Positions 33,353 through 46,035 of a stretch of DNA of 64,000 nucleotides are shown in pieces. The position numbers and the translations under genes were made by a program. The DNA is from Notamacropus eugenii. Its lineage: Eukaryota; Chordata; Mammalia; Diprotodontia; Macropodidae. The notes beneath the pieces were generated by a model, which was not told the DNA's origin, searched no databases, and worked only from the letters and a program-made list of their open reading frames with translations. The stretch lies in contig NC_092878.1 in assembly GCF_028372415.1 (NCBI RefSeq), positions 137,304,250-137,368,249 of the forward strand. The letters are read 5' to 3'. Within the stretch, counting starts at the first letter, position 1; every line of letters begins with the position of its first letter.

Positions 33353-34269
33353 GAAACTATAAATATATATATTTTTATAATAGTCAAGATTTCAAATAGA
33401 AAAATATGTTATCAAAGTAAATATTAAATTATCTAATTTTATCACATCCTTTTAAAAGCCCAATTCATATATAACAAAATGTAAATTAAATTTGCTCTAA
33501 CACTATTTCTACCTCACAATGGTCTCAAATTTTACAATCTGAGGGAACTTTAGATATACTATACAATTGAGAAATACAGTAATAACATATCAATTGCATT
33601 TTCAGAAACTATTGATCTTATTGCTTTTGACATTTAAAAACCACTTCAAAGTTAACAATTATATTAAATTAGAGAGAAATAATGATAACGTTGTGTCTAA
33701 TATATGCCAGTCCTTCTGTTAAGCACTTTACAATCATAAGGACAAATAACTGTGCAAACATTTTAACTACATATATGTATATATGTATGTATATTTATAG
33801 TCCAATCTGAATAACTTTTCTTCTATTTCTTTAAAAAGTTTGAAATTATATTAGCTTAAAACATGCTAGGTTGATATTCTAACTGTTGTCTTTGATCTTG
33901 GCAAAAGAGATCTAAAGAATTCGAAACAGGGAACCTCTGGAGCTTAATAATTAACTGAATAGTAATAATTACAAATCACAGTAATCAATATCTTTACTAC
34001 ATTCAGTACCCATTTTTAAATTCACTAGAACTCTCCATAACTTTATCTACTGAATTTCCAGTCAGGCTACAAATGTTCACTTTCAGTCCCTGATCAACAT
34101 CCCCAAATCTTCTGAAGTGGGATGGTAGAGGGAGTGCCCAAGAGCACATAGGTGTGCTGCTTTCCCACACCCATATTCAAAATTTTCTATCTCTCTCTGA
34201 ATCTTTACTCAGACTATCTACATTTTCCTTTACATTAGTTAAATGCCTTACTTGCACAAAGTAAACATA

Positions 34270-34445
34270 GGATACACAAATTTGGAGTATCCACCCCAAG
34301 TATTCACACAGACTATCTGTGTCCAACCTGTAGTAGAGCATTCCCAGCTCATATGAGTCTGATCAGCCACAGTAGGACACAGTGAAATTTCACTTTATCA
34401 TGGTGATGTCATTGCAGTCCTCTTCGAGAATGAAGGACGACTAGT
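34270..34445 (+). mobile_element. Marsupial SINE (GTCCTTCATTC family)
   Basis: The opposite-orientation partner of 7845-8110 (CTATCTGTGTCCAACCTGTA.., TGATCAGCCACAGTAGGACA.., CCTCTTCGAGAATGAAGGAC). Confidence 0.6.
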
Positions 34446-34468
34446 TAAATGCCTAATAATTTACATAC

Positions 34469-35019
34469 TGTTGACCTGAAAACTTTGTTAAAGAAAAGGC
34501 AACAGGCTAAATGCATACATTTTATGATTTAATTAATTAATTGATCAATTCCGTATTAAAGACAATGGTAACATAATGCATTATGGAGCCAGAAATGTTC
34601 TGGCTACCGATACAAAGAATTGGGCAGCCTTAAATCTGTTTTAGGACAAAGAAGTGTTCTGTGTCCTTCAGATTTATGATCTCCATGAGTGATTAACTAG
34701 ACCATTAGAAAGGAATTTCTTAATTGCATAGGTTGTAAATACAATAAGATAACAGTTTGACAAAGTTTCACATAGAAATTATGACCCAAGATGTCTGTGT
34801 TTTCTTTACCATTAACATGCCATAACACAGTCATATGTCTACAAATATTAAGATATGGAAAACGCCCCATTATTCAAGATAGTGTCTCAGGTTAAAGGTC
34901 TCTTAAGGAATGTTAAGTCAGCCCTGGCAGGCTTTTGTTGACATAGAAAGAGGCATTCTCTGAGTTTGCTTCAGAGAGAACAAAGAGATTATTCCAAAAT
35001 TTTATATTAAACATTATCA
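34469..35019 (-). mobile_element. Solo LTR, ERV1-type fossil (LTR family 1)
   Basis: A 551-bp LTR with TG..CA ends, flanked by the 4-bp direct repeat ATAC (34465-34468 and 35020-35023), as expected for gammaretrovirus-like (ERV1) integration. No internal genes remain. Its outer parts are very close to the inverted copy at 37494-38055, suggesting a relatively young age. Confidence 0.7.
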
Positions 35020-35329
35020 ATACCAAGAGAGAGCTACATTTCTTCCCCAGCCTCAGCAAAGAGCTTTTTATAACAACCCCATTATACAAACTTTAGCTTT
35101 GAGAGGTAATCAGACCTGGACTTAAACCTTCAGCCTTTTGAATTGCCTGCTTGAGGTTTTTTTTGCTTGCTAATTTTCCACTAACTTCTAACTGAGTTTA
35201 ATAAATTCTACCCTGTTTTAAGCATTAAATTTAGAGTGACACATTTCACTTTTCACATTTCCAGATACAATCAGAATTAATTCAATTACCTTTTAGTTGT
35301 GTCCCATTACAGAAAAGCTTCTCCTTTAG

Positions 35330-35849
35330 GCAGGGCAGGAAATGGTTAAATGCTGGTCAGCCTGCCTTTCTTTGTTCTGAGGGGAAAATATCTCCTTCCT
35401 CCTTTTTCTTTTTTATCTTTCTTTTCGCATTCAAAACTTGGCCAGAGTTAGAATGCAGAAACAAAGAATTTTTACCAGCAACTGTAGAGAACCTTGAGAG
35501 GTTCGAAAGAGCCCCTTATCAAGAGCTCCCCTCCTCCAAGGGAGAATGATGGCTGACTTGAGAAGTGGTATATTATTCTCAGGTGCACATCCTTGAATTC
35601 GGGGGTTGAAGTTCCAGGAATCAGGACCCCTTCTATACAGTGTAATATTCCTAGAAAACAGGCCCTGAGGCCTCCCCTGCTACTTAGCACAATCTGTTCT
35701 GTTCTCATGCCTCAAACGCCACCCCTATGGTTTTTTACTATATAAGTCCAGGCCCTCTGATTTGTGACTCAGTGTGTCTAGAATAAACTCAGCTTGTTCA
35801 GACTGCTGTGTCCCGCCTGTCTTTTCATCCTGGCTCTGTGAGCCCCACA
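35330..35849 (+). mobile_element. Solo LTR, gammaretrovirus-like fossil (LTR family 2)
   Basis: Promoter and poly(A) architecture of an LTR: CTATATAAG near 35739, AATAAA near 35782, GC-rich end finishing near CCCCACA at 35849. The left boundary is approximate. No retroviral genes are attached. Confidence 0.6.
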
Positions 35850-36930
35850 ACCGCCCCGGACCTGCCCGACTGCGCAACTTTTAAAAAGTTTCCAAAAGTT
35901 TTCTTTCTACTCTCAAACCTTTTGTTATGGTTTCCTTAACCTTTCTACCCATCACATAAGCTAAACAGTAATTTTTTTTTTTTTTTTTGCTAAGTGGCTG
36001 CATTTCCAACCTTACAAGGTGTCAGATTATACATAGTCATTCATTCACACAGAGACACAAATACAGAATATATACAGACAGAGGCAATACGGATATAAGA
36101 ATCAGTTCTTTTGGATATCTTTTCCCAGAGTAGATGCACTACCCCAACTTGCTAGCATTTTCCCCAGTAGGTTGTCTCGGGAATCTCAGGGGGTGTCCCT
36201 TCCCCCCTCCCCACCCCGCCCCAAGTACCTCCACCTTAGAGCTCTTATTTCCCATCTCAGGAGTTAGACTCTGAAGGTCTCCAAAGGACTGGTCTTGCCT
36301 AAGATTCCCTGTACTAAGACCTCCCTCCGACAGCCCTCACCCTGGGCTGATCCGGTTCTAGATAGGTCCCCAAACTAACAAGGCAGTGGTTTAGCCACTG
36401 ATCTTTTCCCCCTTGCACGATATATCAACTTTTGTAGTTCTGGCCATTCAATCTCTTAATCTCTTATTTTGCCTGCATGCCTGAGTTCACAATGATTCCA
36501 AACAGTCCTGGGAAGTTAACTGTCTGAAGAGGGGAAACTTGCCTGTGGATGTTTGGGCTGTTGAAAGCCAGTGGGGTGTACCTCCCCATTTCCATAGTGA
36601 GTTTCCCTTCTAATGCTAGAGAAATGGGCACAAGCCCCCAAATTGTGAGAAACATGCTCACTTTAAATAAAGAACAATATTTGTTGTGAAATCAGGAAAG
36701 TTTTTGTTAATTTCTATGTTCGTTTCCCCTGACTGAATGGGTAGTTCCTAATGGACTGCTACATTTGTTTAGATCAATGTAAGCCTTTTTATGCCCTGCC
36801 TCCCATTGGCCAGCACTCCAGGATTCATCCCTCCTCTCACATATGGGCCACATTCCTCCTTTTCTTTACAGAATGACATGATATAAATTCTTGTAAACGA
36901 ATTCCCTTAATTGACGTACAATCTTTCTGG

Positions 36931-37245
36931 TGTCAACCTGAAAGTTTGGTTAAAGAGGCAAACAGGCTAAGTGGTATCTTAATTTAATATGTGGTAAATA
37001 CAGTAAGATAAAAGAGTTGCTAAAGCATCAATTGCAATTATGACCCAGGATGTCTGTGGTTTCTTTACTATTAACATAGCATAACATGGTAGGTGTCCAT
37101 AAAATATTAAGAAAGAGTTTCTTTATTCAAGATAGTGTCATTCACAGGTCAATTAAAGATCTCATAAAGAATGCTCTTAAGTCAACCCCTTCTGGTTTTA
37201 TTGACATAGGAAGAGGGATTCTCTGAGTTTACTCAGAGAACAAAA
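36931..37245 (-). mobile_element. LTR family 1, diverged partial copy
   Basis: Same orientation as 34469-35019 and shares GTGTCAACCTGAAAG, TGGTAAATACAGTAAGATAA and GATAGTGTCATTC-type segments, but shorter. An old fossil. Confidence 0.6.
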
Positions 37246-37493
37246 AAAACTGTTAGGTCCAGGCTCTTCTTCTGGTTGATGAGTTCAGGTTCTGGTTCTT
37301 ATTAAGGTCCAAAATTGATATTAAATGATTATCACTTGTATTACAGATATTACATATTTTCTGTGAAAACATAAGTTCAATTCACCTCTCACAACTGTGA
37401 AGGTAGAAATGACAATATTTGGCAAAAGAATTTGTTATTTCTGATTAGGATGGAGTGAATTCCTATAACTTACGCTAAGGTTAAAGAAGTTAT

Positions 37494-38055
37494 TGATAAT
37501 GTTTAATATAAAATTTTGGAATAATCTCTTTGTTCTCTCTGAAGCAAACTCAGAGAATGCCTCTTCCTATGTCAGCAAAAGCCAGCCAAAGCTGACTCTA
37601 CATTCCTTAGGAGACCTTTAACCTAATACACTATCTTGAATGGTAAAGAAAATATAGACAATTTAGGTCATAATTTCTATTGAACTTTGTTTACCCTTTC
37701 CTATATCAGTTATCTGTTTAGAGCAGGAAGCCTGCCACTTACTAGTGGTGGGATTTCCTTCTTTTTCACCGAGACATATGTTTACCCAGCTGGAATCACA
37801 AGGCCCAACTGACATTGCTTTGTTAATTGTCCTGTCTTACTGAATTTATGGTTTGCTTAATTAGGAGAGTTTCTTTCTCATGGCAAAATGTATATAAGCC
37901 AGAAGATTTCTGCACTGGGTAGCCAGAACATTTCTGGCTCCATAATGCATTATGTTACCGTTGTCTTTAATAGGGAATTGATTAATTAATTAATTAAATC
38001 ATAAAATGTATGCATTTAGCCTGTTGCCTTTTCTTTCAAAGTTTTCAGGTCAACA
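37494..38055 (+). mobile_element. Solo LTR, ERV1-type fossil (LTR family 1, inverted, different U3 core)
   Basis: A 562-bp LTR with TG..CA ends. Its first ~190 bp and last ~140 bp closely match the inverted copy at 34469, but the centre (about 37690-37910), which carries a TATATAAG box, is unrelated. Flanking 4-mers (TTAT/CTAT) are nearly equal. Confidence 0.68.
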
Positions 38056-38199
38056 CTATGACAGAGGGCTATGTTGAGGAGTGTAGCGGCCATGGACTTC
38101 GTGGGTCATACTGGGCTGAATCAAATGGTCAGCATGTGATTGCGTGAGGAGTTGATGTAGGAATAACCCCCAAATTCAAAATGAACCTGTTGATGGATT

Positions 38200-38345
38200 A
38201 TATTTCTTGTGGATTCTTCATTCTTGAAGAGGACATTATGAGGAAGCTGCTTAAAGTTGTCAGTCTCCCTGCCTCCTTCAGAGTCATCAAAGGCCAGTGG
38301 CAAGACAAGAATCCAGATGACTGGTGATGACTCAAGATGCAGTGG
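38200..38345 (-). mobile_element. Marsupial SINE fragment (GTCCTTCATTC family)
   Basis: TTCATTCTTGAAGAGGACAT.. TCTCCCTGCCTCCTTCAGAG.. GGCCAGTGGCAAGACAAGAA.. as in 55060-55376. Confidence 0.5.
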
Positions 38346-39357
38346 ATCACCCTGGACTTTCTAAATGAAGGTGTTTCCCTGGCTTCCGTTTGTCTGAGGC
38401 AATGCTTATTCAATGACTAAAAGCTAGGTAAGAATTGAGAAGAAAGATGTCCTAATTTATTATCACCAAAATATCAATATAAGAGAGGAAGACCCTCAAA
38501 ATTTCAAGTCAGAACAGAAAACAATTGCTATTTACACTCATTCTAAGCCATCAAAATTTAAACAATGAGCCATAGAGGGGGCTAGGGGCTATTATTGGCC
38601 ATTCCACAAAAAGCCAGAATGATTTGGGTTTTAAAGCATAGTCAAGTAACTCCATTTGAAATACAATGGGCTGGTCCAGAGAATAATTGGATTCCTCTAA
38701 AACTATTATTTTTTAAGCGTGTTTTTTCAGAGCTATATTTCAAGAAATCACAAATGAAAATCATATAGGAGAAAAAGTCAATTGTCCTAGCTTTTAAGGA
38801 AAAAAAAATTAAGCCCTCACACCCTGAAATATCTTCAAAAACATAAGCAACTAAAAACTATATTCCTATGGCCAGCGTATCCACTTGATAGGTTTAAGGA
38901 TGCTAACTGGTACTTAATGGATCAAGAAAGTGTACCGAAGTTACAAAATGTGCCCTTGGAGTCCCAGGGAACCCCTTCAACAAATAGGTCAACAAATGAA
39001 AGTAGAAGCTAATTCCAAGTGGGCCAGAAGCTCTAACCAGTCTTGTTCTTTACTGTTCATTAGTCATTCTTCCTAGAGGAATCAGGTTCAGAGGTCAAAG
39101 CTATTCACTTCAGGAGCTTAACTACCAGAATATACCTAAAGGAGCCAGGTTTTATTTTGATATTGTGGTGAGCAAGATGGATATATTCATGAGCTTATGC
39201 ACTCGAGGAGAGAGAAGTATATTGGTTTTCAAGTAATTGAAATTTATTGAGATTGCATCAGCTGGGCCAGAGATAGGGGTTGCTGCAGGCACTAAAAAAA
39301 ACTTAACCCATACACCAAATAACTTCCCTGGGTCCTTTCCACCTGGTATCATTAATA
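38346..39357. other. Intergenic, unassigned
   Basis: AT-rich sequence between two LTR fossils with no recognised gene or repeat. It may be decayed internal sequence of the LTR family 3 element. Confidence 0.4.
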
Positions 39358-39966
39358 TGATTTGAAGGGGTTCAGGGACCCCTCAAGGACTGAAGTATTG
39401 GAGAGGGTCATCTGGAATGAATTCATGTACTCAGGCATTTTTAAAGTCGATTTGGCAAAGGTTTATTGTAATGCCAATATAGTGAGCAGAACTCCTTTCG
39501 GAACTTGCATTCCTTAAGGAACTTACAACTTAACAGGAATTATGCTAAAGTTTATATAGGAAAAATTGTGGGTTATCTGACAGATATGCTAATTAGGTGA
39601 TAACATATGTTTTGGTCACAGGCATCATTCACTACTGGAAACCAGAAGAAGGGGTTTCTCAAGGTCTGTTATGTCTGTTGCAAGATAGCTTTGAGAGTTG
39701 ATGTCAATAGCTTGACTTCTGGATTGAATATGATAACTTTGAGAATCAATATATGATATTCTATAGTTACAAGATAGCCTGTTTTTACAAGAGAATTTCT
39801 TCAGAGGTCAATTTTTTCTTGTGATGGGGAAAGATAGTTTTGTTTTACTGGGACCCACTCATGAGTTATTGCTAGACATAGTGTCCTTGGGCTGGGGAGA
39901 AAACTGTCAGGGATAATGTTTTGAAGCTAGGGAGAAATGTGATCTTGAAATTGGGGTCCAAGCACA
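39358..39966 (-). mobile_element. LTR fossil (LTR family 3)
   Basis: The minus strand begins near TGCTTGGACCCC and ends CCCTTCAAATCA, colinear with 28010-28655. Sequence to its left (38430-39357) may be internal remnant, but I recognise no retroviral domain. Confidence 0.63.
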
Positions 39967-40124
39967 AGCACCCAAGCACCCCATGATCATAAGGCTGGGT
40001 GCTTCAGGAGGGAAGGAGTGAGGATTAAAGATGTGATGAGTCCTTCAGTGCTAGCCAGTGAATCTTAAGTAAACATTGATTTATCAAGGCTACTCAAAGT
40101 CATTCATCCATTTGTATCTATACC

Positions 40125-40320
40125 CATGCAGTCAGAATCAGACTAGAGTTCAATTCTACCTCAGACATTTACTAGTTGTATTGACTGTGGACAAGTCACT
40201 TAAACTCTTTCTACCTCAATTTCCTTATCTGTAAAATGGGGATAATAATAGCATTTGTCTGTCAGGGTTGTTATAAGGATCAAATGAAGTAATATTTTTA
40301 AAGTACTTAGTAAATTCTAC
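40125..40320 (+). mobile_element. MIR/THER1-type SINE
   Basis: TAGAGTTCAATTCTACCTC, GGACAAGTCACTTAAACTC, CTTATCTGTAAAATGGGGAT, GGGTTGTTATAAGGATCAAA. Confidence 0.75.
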
Positions 40321-40480
40321 TAAATAAATCCTTGTTCTCTTTTGCGCCAGGTACTGTGCCAAGAGCTGGGGATACAAATAAAAGCAAACAATATAGGTCC
40401 TACTCTCAGAAAGTTTCCATTCTAATGGAGAGAAACAGCCTATAAAAGAAACCTTGATAGCTAGGGCCAAGGCAGTATTA
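40320..40480 (+). mobile_element. L3/CR1-like LINE fragment
   Basis: GCGCCAGGTACTGTGCCAAG.. GGGGATACAAATAAAAGCAA.. followed by a degraded CTCAnAAAGTTTCCATTCTAA, the start motif of this family. Confidence 0.5.
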
Positions 40481-40879
40481 CGTGGGGATGGTAGGAAGAT
40501 GAGGAACAGTGTTGAAAGAAGTCTCAGTTCAAGTCGCCATCTTCAATAAGGCAAACTCAGTAAATGAAAGGATTTTTATTAGCACACTAATGCAGCAAGT
40601 AGTTGGATCTGGCCAATCCTGATTCAAAATTACAGACAAGAGTGAACAACTTCCACATAGGGGCAAAAGTACGTTGATTGGTAATCACAAGGAGATTAAT
40701 TGGTTCTGCCCAAGCTCCTTATCGGTCCAGTGAGAGTCCATCCTAGAAAGATGTAATTAGTTCTAGGGTATTTTCAGACACCCTCTCCTGTAGACTGGCT
40801 ATGTGCTCACCCAAAATCTAAAAAAGTTTTTAAAATGGTGTCATGCAGACTGACTGCACAAGTAGATGACTTTCAATTA

Positions 40880-41690
40880 GATTGGCTAATATGACAACAA
40901 AGGGAAATGTTGGATATTGGAGGGGATATGGGAAAACTAGGATACTCATGTACCATTGGTGGAGTTGCCAACTGATCTAATCATTCTGAAGAATTTGGAA
41001 CTATTCCCAAAGGACTATAAAACTCTTCATTACCTTTGATCCAGCAATAACACCACTAGGTTTATATCCCAAAGACATCCAAAAAATGGGAAAAGGACCT
41101 ATTTGTACAAAAATATTGAAGGCAGTTCTTTTTGTTGTGGTTAGAACTTGAAATCAAAGAGATACACATCCATTGGGAAATGACTAAACAAGCTGTAATA
41201 TATAATTGTAATGGAATATTATGGTGCTATAAGAAATGACAAGCAGGAAAATTTCAGAAAGCTTGGAAAGACTTACATGAACTGATGTGTAGTGAAATGA
41301 CCAGAACCAAGAAAATGTTGTATACAGTAATAGAAATGTTGTTTGATGAAGAATCGTGAATAACTTAGCTATTCTCAGAAATACAATGATCCAATACCAC
41401 CCAAAAAGACTAATGAAGCATACTATACACCGCCAGAGAAAAGATCTGATGTTTTTTTGAATACAGACTGAAGCGTGCTATTTTTCACTTCCTTCCTTAT
41501 GTTTTATTCCAGTCTTCTTGTACAGCATGACTAATATGGAAATGTTTTACATGATTGCACTTGTATAAGTTATACCTGGCTGCTTACTGTCTCAGGAAAG
41601 GAGGAGAGGGAGGGAGGGAGGGAAGGAGGGGTAGAATATGGAACTCAAAACTTCAAATAAAAATGTTTAAAAATTGAAAAAAATTAAAGA
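40880..41690 (+). mobile_element. L1 3' end, 5'-truncated
   Basis: The end of ORF2 and the 3' UTR of the marsupial L1 (CCCAAAGACATCCAAAAAATG, then AACAAGCTGTAATATA, a GGGAGG tract and an A-rich tail). It is colinear with 49960-50650. Confidence 0.8.
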
Positions 41691-42007
41691 GAAGTTACTT
41701 TTCTAATGTTATACTTATAATGCTCTCTGAGTATCCTTTTTCAAGTTAATAGCACTTCTGATATAATTGTTTCCCAAAACTCACAATTCAAGAAAAAAAT
41801 AGAAACAAATATAGCATCAATACCATGCTTTAAAAACATGAAACAAAACTTACTGCCAGTCTGATGACATCAATTAAATTGAATGCATTTCCAGATTACC
41901 TTACATAGAAAAATCATTCGTTTTTTTATTGCTTTTAGCATTCTATATTGATTGCATTTAGGATCAGTACAGAGTAATTTTCATACAATTATGTCTTTAG
42001 CAAAACT

Positions 42008-42245
42008 TACTAGCAGCTAGGTGGTACAGTGGATAAAATTCTGGCCCTGGAATCAGGAAGGCCTGAATTCAAATCTGACCTCAGATGCTTATTTGTTGTG
42101 TGACTTTGGGCAAGTCACTTAACCCTATTTGCCTCAGTTTCTTCATCTGTAAAATGGTAAACTACTACAGTATTTTTGACAAGAAAACTCCAAATGGGGT
42201 TCACAAAGAGTCAGATATGACTGAAACAACCTAACAACAAATTCC
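42008..42245 (+). mobile_element. MAR1-type CORE-SINE
   Basis: AGCAGCTAGGTGGTACAGTG, GGGCAAGTCACTTAACCC, TTCATCTGTAAAATGG, AAAGAGTCAGATATGACTG. Full length and little diverged. Confidence 0.87.
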
Positions 42246-43249
42246 TCAAATAATCCTACATTGCAAATATATTTAGTCTGGCTGATGGCTCCAGCTCATG
42301 GTGGGGACAAAGTGGACAGTGGGGTGGGGCATGTGGGGTGAACTGTAGGTAACTAGTGCAGGTGGGGTAAGGGTGGTGGTCCACAATTCAACTGGTTTTC
42401 CATGAGGCCCTCCCTGTTGATAATGTTGCCTTTTTCCAAAGGCCTTTATTTTCCTGCAAAATCTCTTACTGTTCCTCCCTTTTATAGAAAAATACACCAG
42501 TCCTTTTGCTTTATACATCTTTCTTTCCAGCTTGTTATTCTTCTGAATCTTTTTGTATCATTCTCTTATCTTTCTCAAATTCCTTTTTTTCTCTAATTAT
42601 TCCTTTACAAATGGTTCTTAAGAGTACCATGGCCTTTGTTTTCTGAGAAATCCAGATTGTATAAGCATCACAATAAGAGCAAGTTTTGGTCTGAAAGTTC
42701 CACCCAATGGTACCAATAATTCACACTGTCAAGACTCTAGATCTTAAAAGTACCTCTTTTCATTCCAGTCTTCCAGTTTTAAAATCTCAGAGTCATCTTT
42801 GACTCTTTCATCTCTTTCCTTTCTCATCAAAGCAAGTATCAAGTCCTATTGATTGTACCCAAACAGTAACTTTGCTTAAAGCCATCCCATTGACTCAGGC
42901 TCAGTAATGCCAATGCGATACCCATAGCACCTGCTATGAATATGCATATGTATTCCCAGAGTTTGTTTGCAAAATATAACAAATTCTTTTCCTCCAAAGC
43001 AAAAGCAAAATATTTATTTGAAACATTCTTATTGGGATATCAGAAGGCAAGATTTAGTAAGGTACTATCATTAATCATTAATCCAGGGAGTGCTGACATT
43101 TCTCTTCATCAAACCTCCCTAAGACTTCCCTCCTTGAGTTTCTCTTTCTGCCTGCTTCCCTCCAAGCAATGCATTATTTACTGTTTCCAGTCAAAGACTC
43201 TTGATTGGAAAGGCACTTGATTGACTTAGAGAAGTTTGGAAATCAGCAC

Positions 43250-45060
43250 TTAATATGAAAGGTGTGGGATCCCTGTGTCCCAGAGCCTAATTGACTCTGC
43301 ACCAGGGCTCCATGGGAGGTCTATTAATGGTCAGGGAAGATCTTATATCCCATTAACCTTACATTTGGCCCCAAGATCTTTCATGACCATTATGTAGACC
43401 TATGGGACTTTAGGAACAACTTGTATCTGGATAGGTATTAACATCTAAATAAGTACAACATAATTCCCACAAAATAAATATATCATGAGCTTCACATTTA
43501 CAAAATACATAGCAACATAACAAACTAGTTACCAAGGTGGCCACATGGCCTTAAACAAACACAAATGTATATGACATTCTTTGGGGGTCAAAATCTTTGG
43601 GAAGTGAGCAAACAACTCCTCCTCCTTTAATCCAAAGCAAAAATGCCCAAGCAAAAGTCCTCTTGGGGTTGTGTCCTTCTCCCCATGCTACTGTTGCAGG
43701 CTCCCACCTGGCACTCTCAGGTGCGCACATGCTCTAAATAGCCAAGTGCCAGTCTTAACACTGCTGCAGTCCCCACTTCCAAGTCCTGAGTGGTGGCTGG
43801 GTGACAAAGCCAACAGTGGAGGCCCTTAAGGGTCCACGGTACTTCCCCTCACCCACCATGGACACCTCCTGGGTCCTAAACCATCCCAGAGGAATGTGAC
43901 AGGAAAGCATCCTCAGTGCTCCTGCCTTGCTGTAAAGCTTTTATATTGCGCCGGAGCTATATTTCCAGTTTTGGGGTTCTTCCTCCTGCAGGGGCCAGCT
44001 GCTCCTGGCTCCTGCCTGAGTCCTGATATAGGTAGCTCTTTGCTCCTGCTCCCTGACTTCACTCTATTTCCATTGCTTCTGCTGCTTCTGAATACTGTTC
44101 CAGACTCTGTTTCAAGGTCTAGAGGTGGTGCTCCTGCCTAGCCTCTGAATACAATACACTTTCAGGGCATTCATGCCTCCAGTACAGTCCCAAGCAGGGC
44201 TACTCCCCTCAACCCTGGCTCTAGTCATCCCCACCTCCCACAGGCTTGATTTACTCTAACAGCTGCTGCACCAACCTATCTCCTCAGGACTGCAAGTATG
44301 GTAAGGAAGGGGAAGTAGAGGTTATCTCCCAGGGGCCCTGCTCTAGGCAACCAGGAAGTTGCTCCCATCACTGCTACTCACCTAGTTCCCTTGAGGTCAC
44401 TGCTGTTCCTGGGGCTCCACGGAACCATAGCCACCACAACTGGGAAATAACAGACGATTATCTCTATTCCACAAAATCCTATACTTTCCTTTTAATCTGT
44501 TCAAATCCTACCAACTACTGCAAATATGACAGCAAGCACCCTAGCACCCTCAGGATGGCCTGCAAGCACAGGTTCTTTTCATCTGCTTTATAAAGGAAAG
44601 ACAGCTTCAAAGGGGTTAACAATTCTTACTTTAATTACAGAGAAAGAAGTGAGTATAGAAAATAAAGCAAAGAAATTAGCATAAAAACCAACAGACAGGG
44701 CTCTAGCTGCCTGAACAGACCAATATTACTATACATCACTGGACTGAGGGAGCACAGGCATCTAAGCAGTCAAGGGAATCTGAACATATGTCTACTCAGA
44801 GTCTCAACCAGGAAATCCAAAGATCCTTCTCATGATCAAATTCCCAGAGCAAAAGACCAATTCAGAGTGTATATACACCTTCCAGAGTTAGAAGGCCTCA
44901 CAACCCTTGTGACCTAGTATGAAAACCTTCCTACAAGCAAGCTTCCCCTAAGCAAGCTTCTCTTTAAGCAAGTTCCTTCCCCCAGGGGCTCTGTGTGATT
45001 TAAGATGTGTCACAACTGGGCACATAATCTCACAGGTCCTCATCACTGCTCTCCTGAACA
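43250..45060 (-). mobile_element. Putative LTR-retroelement remnant (LTR family 4)
   Basis: The right part (about 44440-45060) reads on the minus strand like an LTR, with a GTATATACA box near 44868 and an ATTAAAG poly(A)-like site near 44630. The left part is GC-rich, unlike its surroundings, and has no recognisable gene. Family not assigned; a fossil. Confidence 0.4.
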
Positions 45061-45534
45061 GCTGTAATATTGGTGCCCCTTTGATTGGTGCCCCTTTCTC
45101 TCCTCTTGCTAGCTCATCTTTCACATAGTCACTAAAGCAATTGTCCTATTCAGTAGCTTTCTTACACAATAAAATCCAAAATCTCCAACCACTCCAATCT
45201 CATCTTCTGAACCTATTTCATATTACTGCCCTCATACATTCTATATTTCAGTCAACAATGAACAACTAGCTATTCTGAGTCTTAGTATTCATCTCCCAAC
45301 ACTCTGCTTTCACACAGGTTCTCTATGCCTGCAAGGATGTAGAGAGAATAAGTAAGATTTAGATTTAGGTATCTAGGTAATAGAGAAGGATGCATATGAA
45401 CAAGAAACCTCTCTCTTTAACCCTCCTTTCGCTCTGTGCTCAGAATCTTGCCTGCTATTGTGAAAATGCATTCATTTTTATGTGAAACTGACTGAGGCTG
45501 CCATTCTGTGTCTTAGAGGCTTAAAATAAAAATC

Positions 45535-46035
45535 AGATGAAAACATCTGGTCCAAACTCCTCATTTTATTGATGAAGAAACTGAGTGCCAGAGAGGTAAC
45601 ATTCATAACAGTTTCATATAGTCATTTAATTTATATAAATCTATTGACCTGGCAGAGGGGCAGGGAATAAGCATTGATTGAGTGCCAGCTGTGTGCCAGT
45701 TACTATTTGATCCTCATGGGTGTGATTTTTATCCATATTTTACAGCTGAGGCCAGGGCCATCTCCAGTTGTCCTCATCTATATCTTGCCACTGCACCCAG
45801 ATGGCTCTAGAGGAGAAAGTACAGCACAGTTCTGCTGCACTTCAATTCATTTGCAAGTCATGGCATTACCTTGCTGATGTCATGATCCTCTTCAAGAACT
45901 AAGGGCAAGCAGTAACAAACGTGATGAAACAGAGGCAGGCAGAGGTTTAGTGATTTACCCAGGCTAGCGAGTGTCTAAGACCTATTTAAATTCCTATCTT
46001 CCTGACTTTGTGCTCTACCTACTGTACCACCTATA
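45535..46035 (-). mobile_element. MIR/THER1-type SINE copies, one interrupted
   Basis: A short piece at 45535-45605 and a second copy that resumes across the nested SINE: TGTGTGCCAGTTACTATTTG.. ACAGCTGAG then GATGAAACAGAGGCAGGCAG.. ATTTACCCAGG.. CTACTGTACCACC. Confidence 0.6.
45753..45912 (+). mobile_element. SINE fragment nested in an older MIR-type SINE
   Basis: GGCCATCTCCAGTTGTCCTC.. CCACTGCACCCAGATGGCTC.. GTCATGGCATTACC.. CCTCTTCAAGAACTAAGGGC, the body and tail of the 55060 family, interrupting the MIR copy at 45660-46035. Confidence 0.65.

Noticed and set aside
34469-38055. Interpreting the inverted LTR arms as terminal repeats of a large DNA transposon
   Set aside because: The arms have TG..CA ends, promoter/poly(A)-like signals and, for the left one, its own 4-bp target duplication, so each is an independent LTR.
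44246-44593. 115-residue frame in a GC-rich segment
   Set aside because: It lies within the putative LTR-element remnant and has no recognisable domain.
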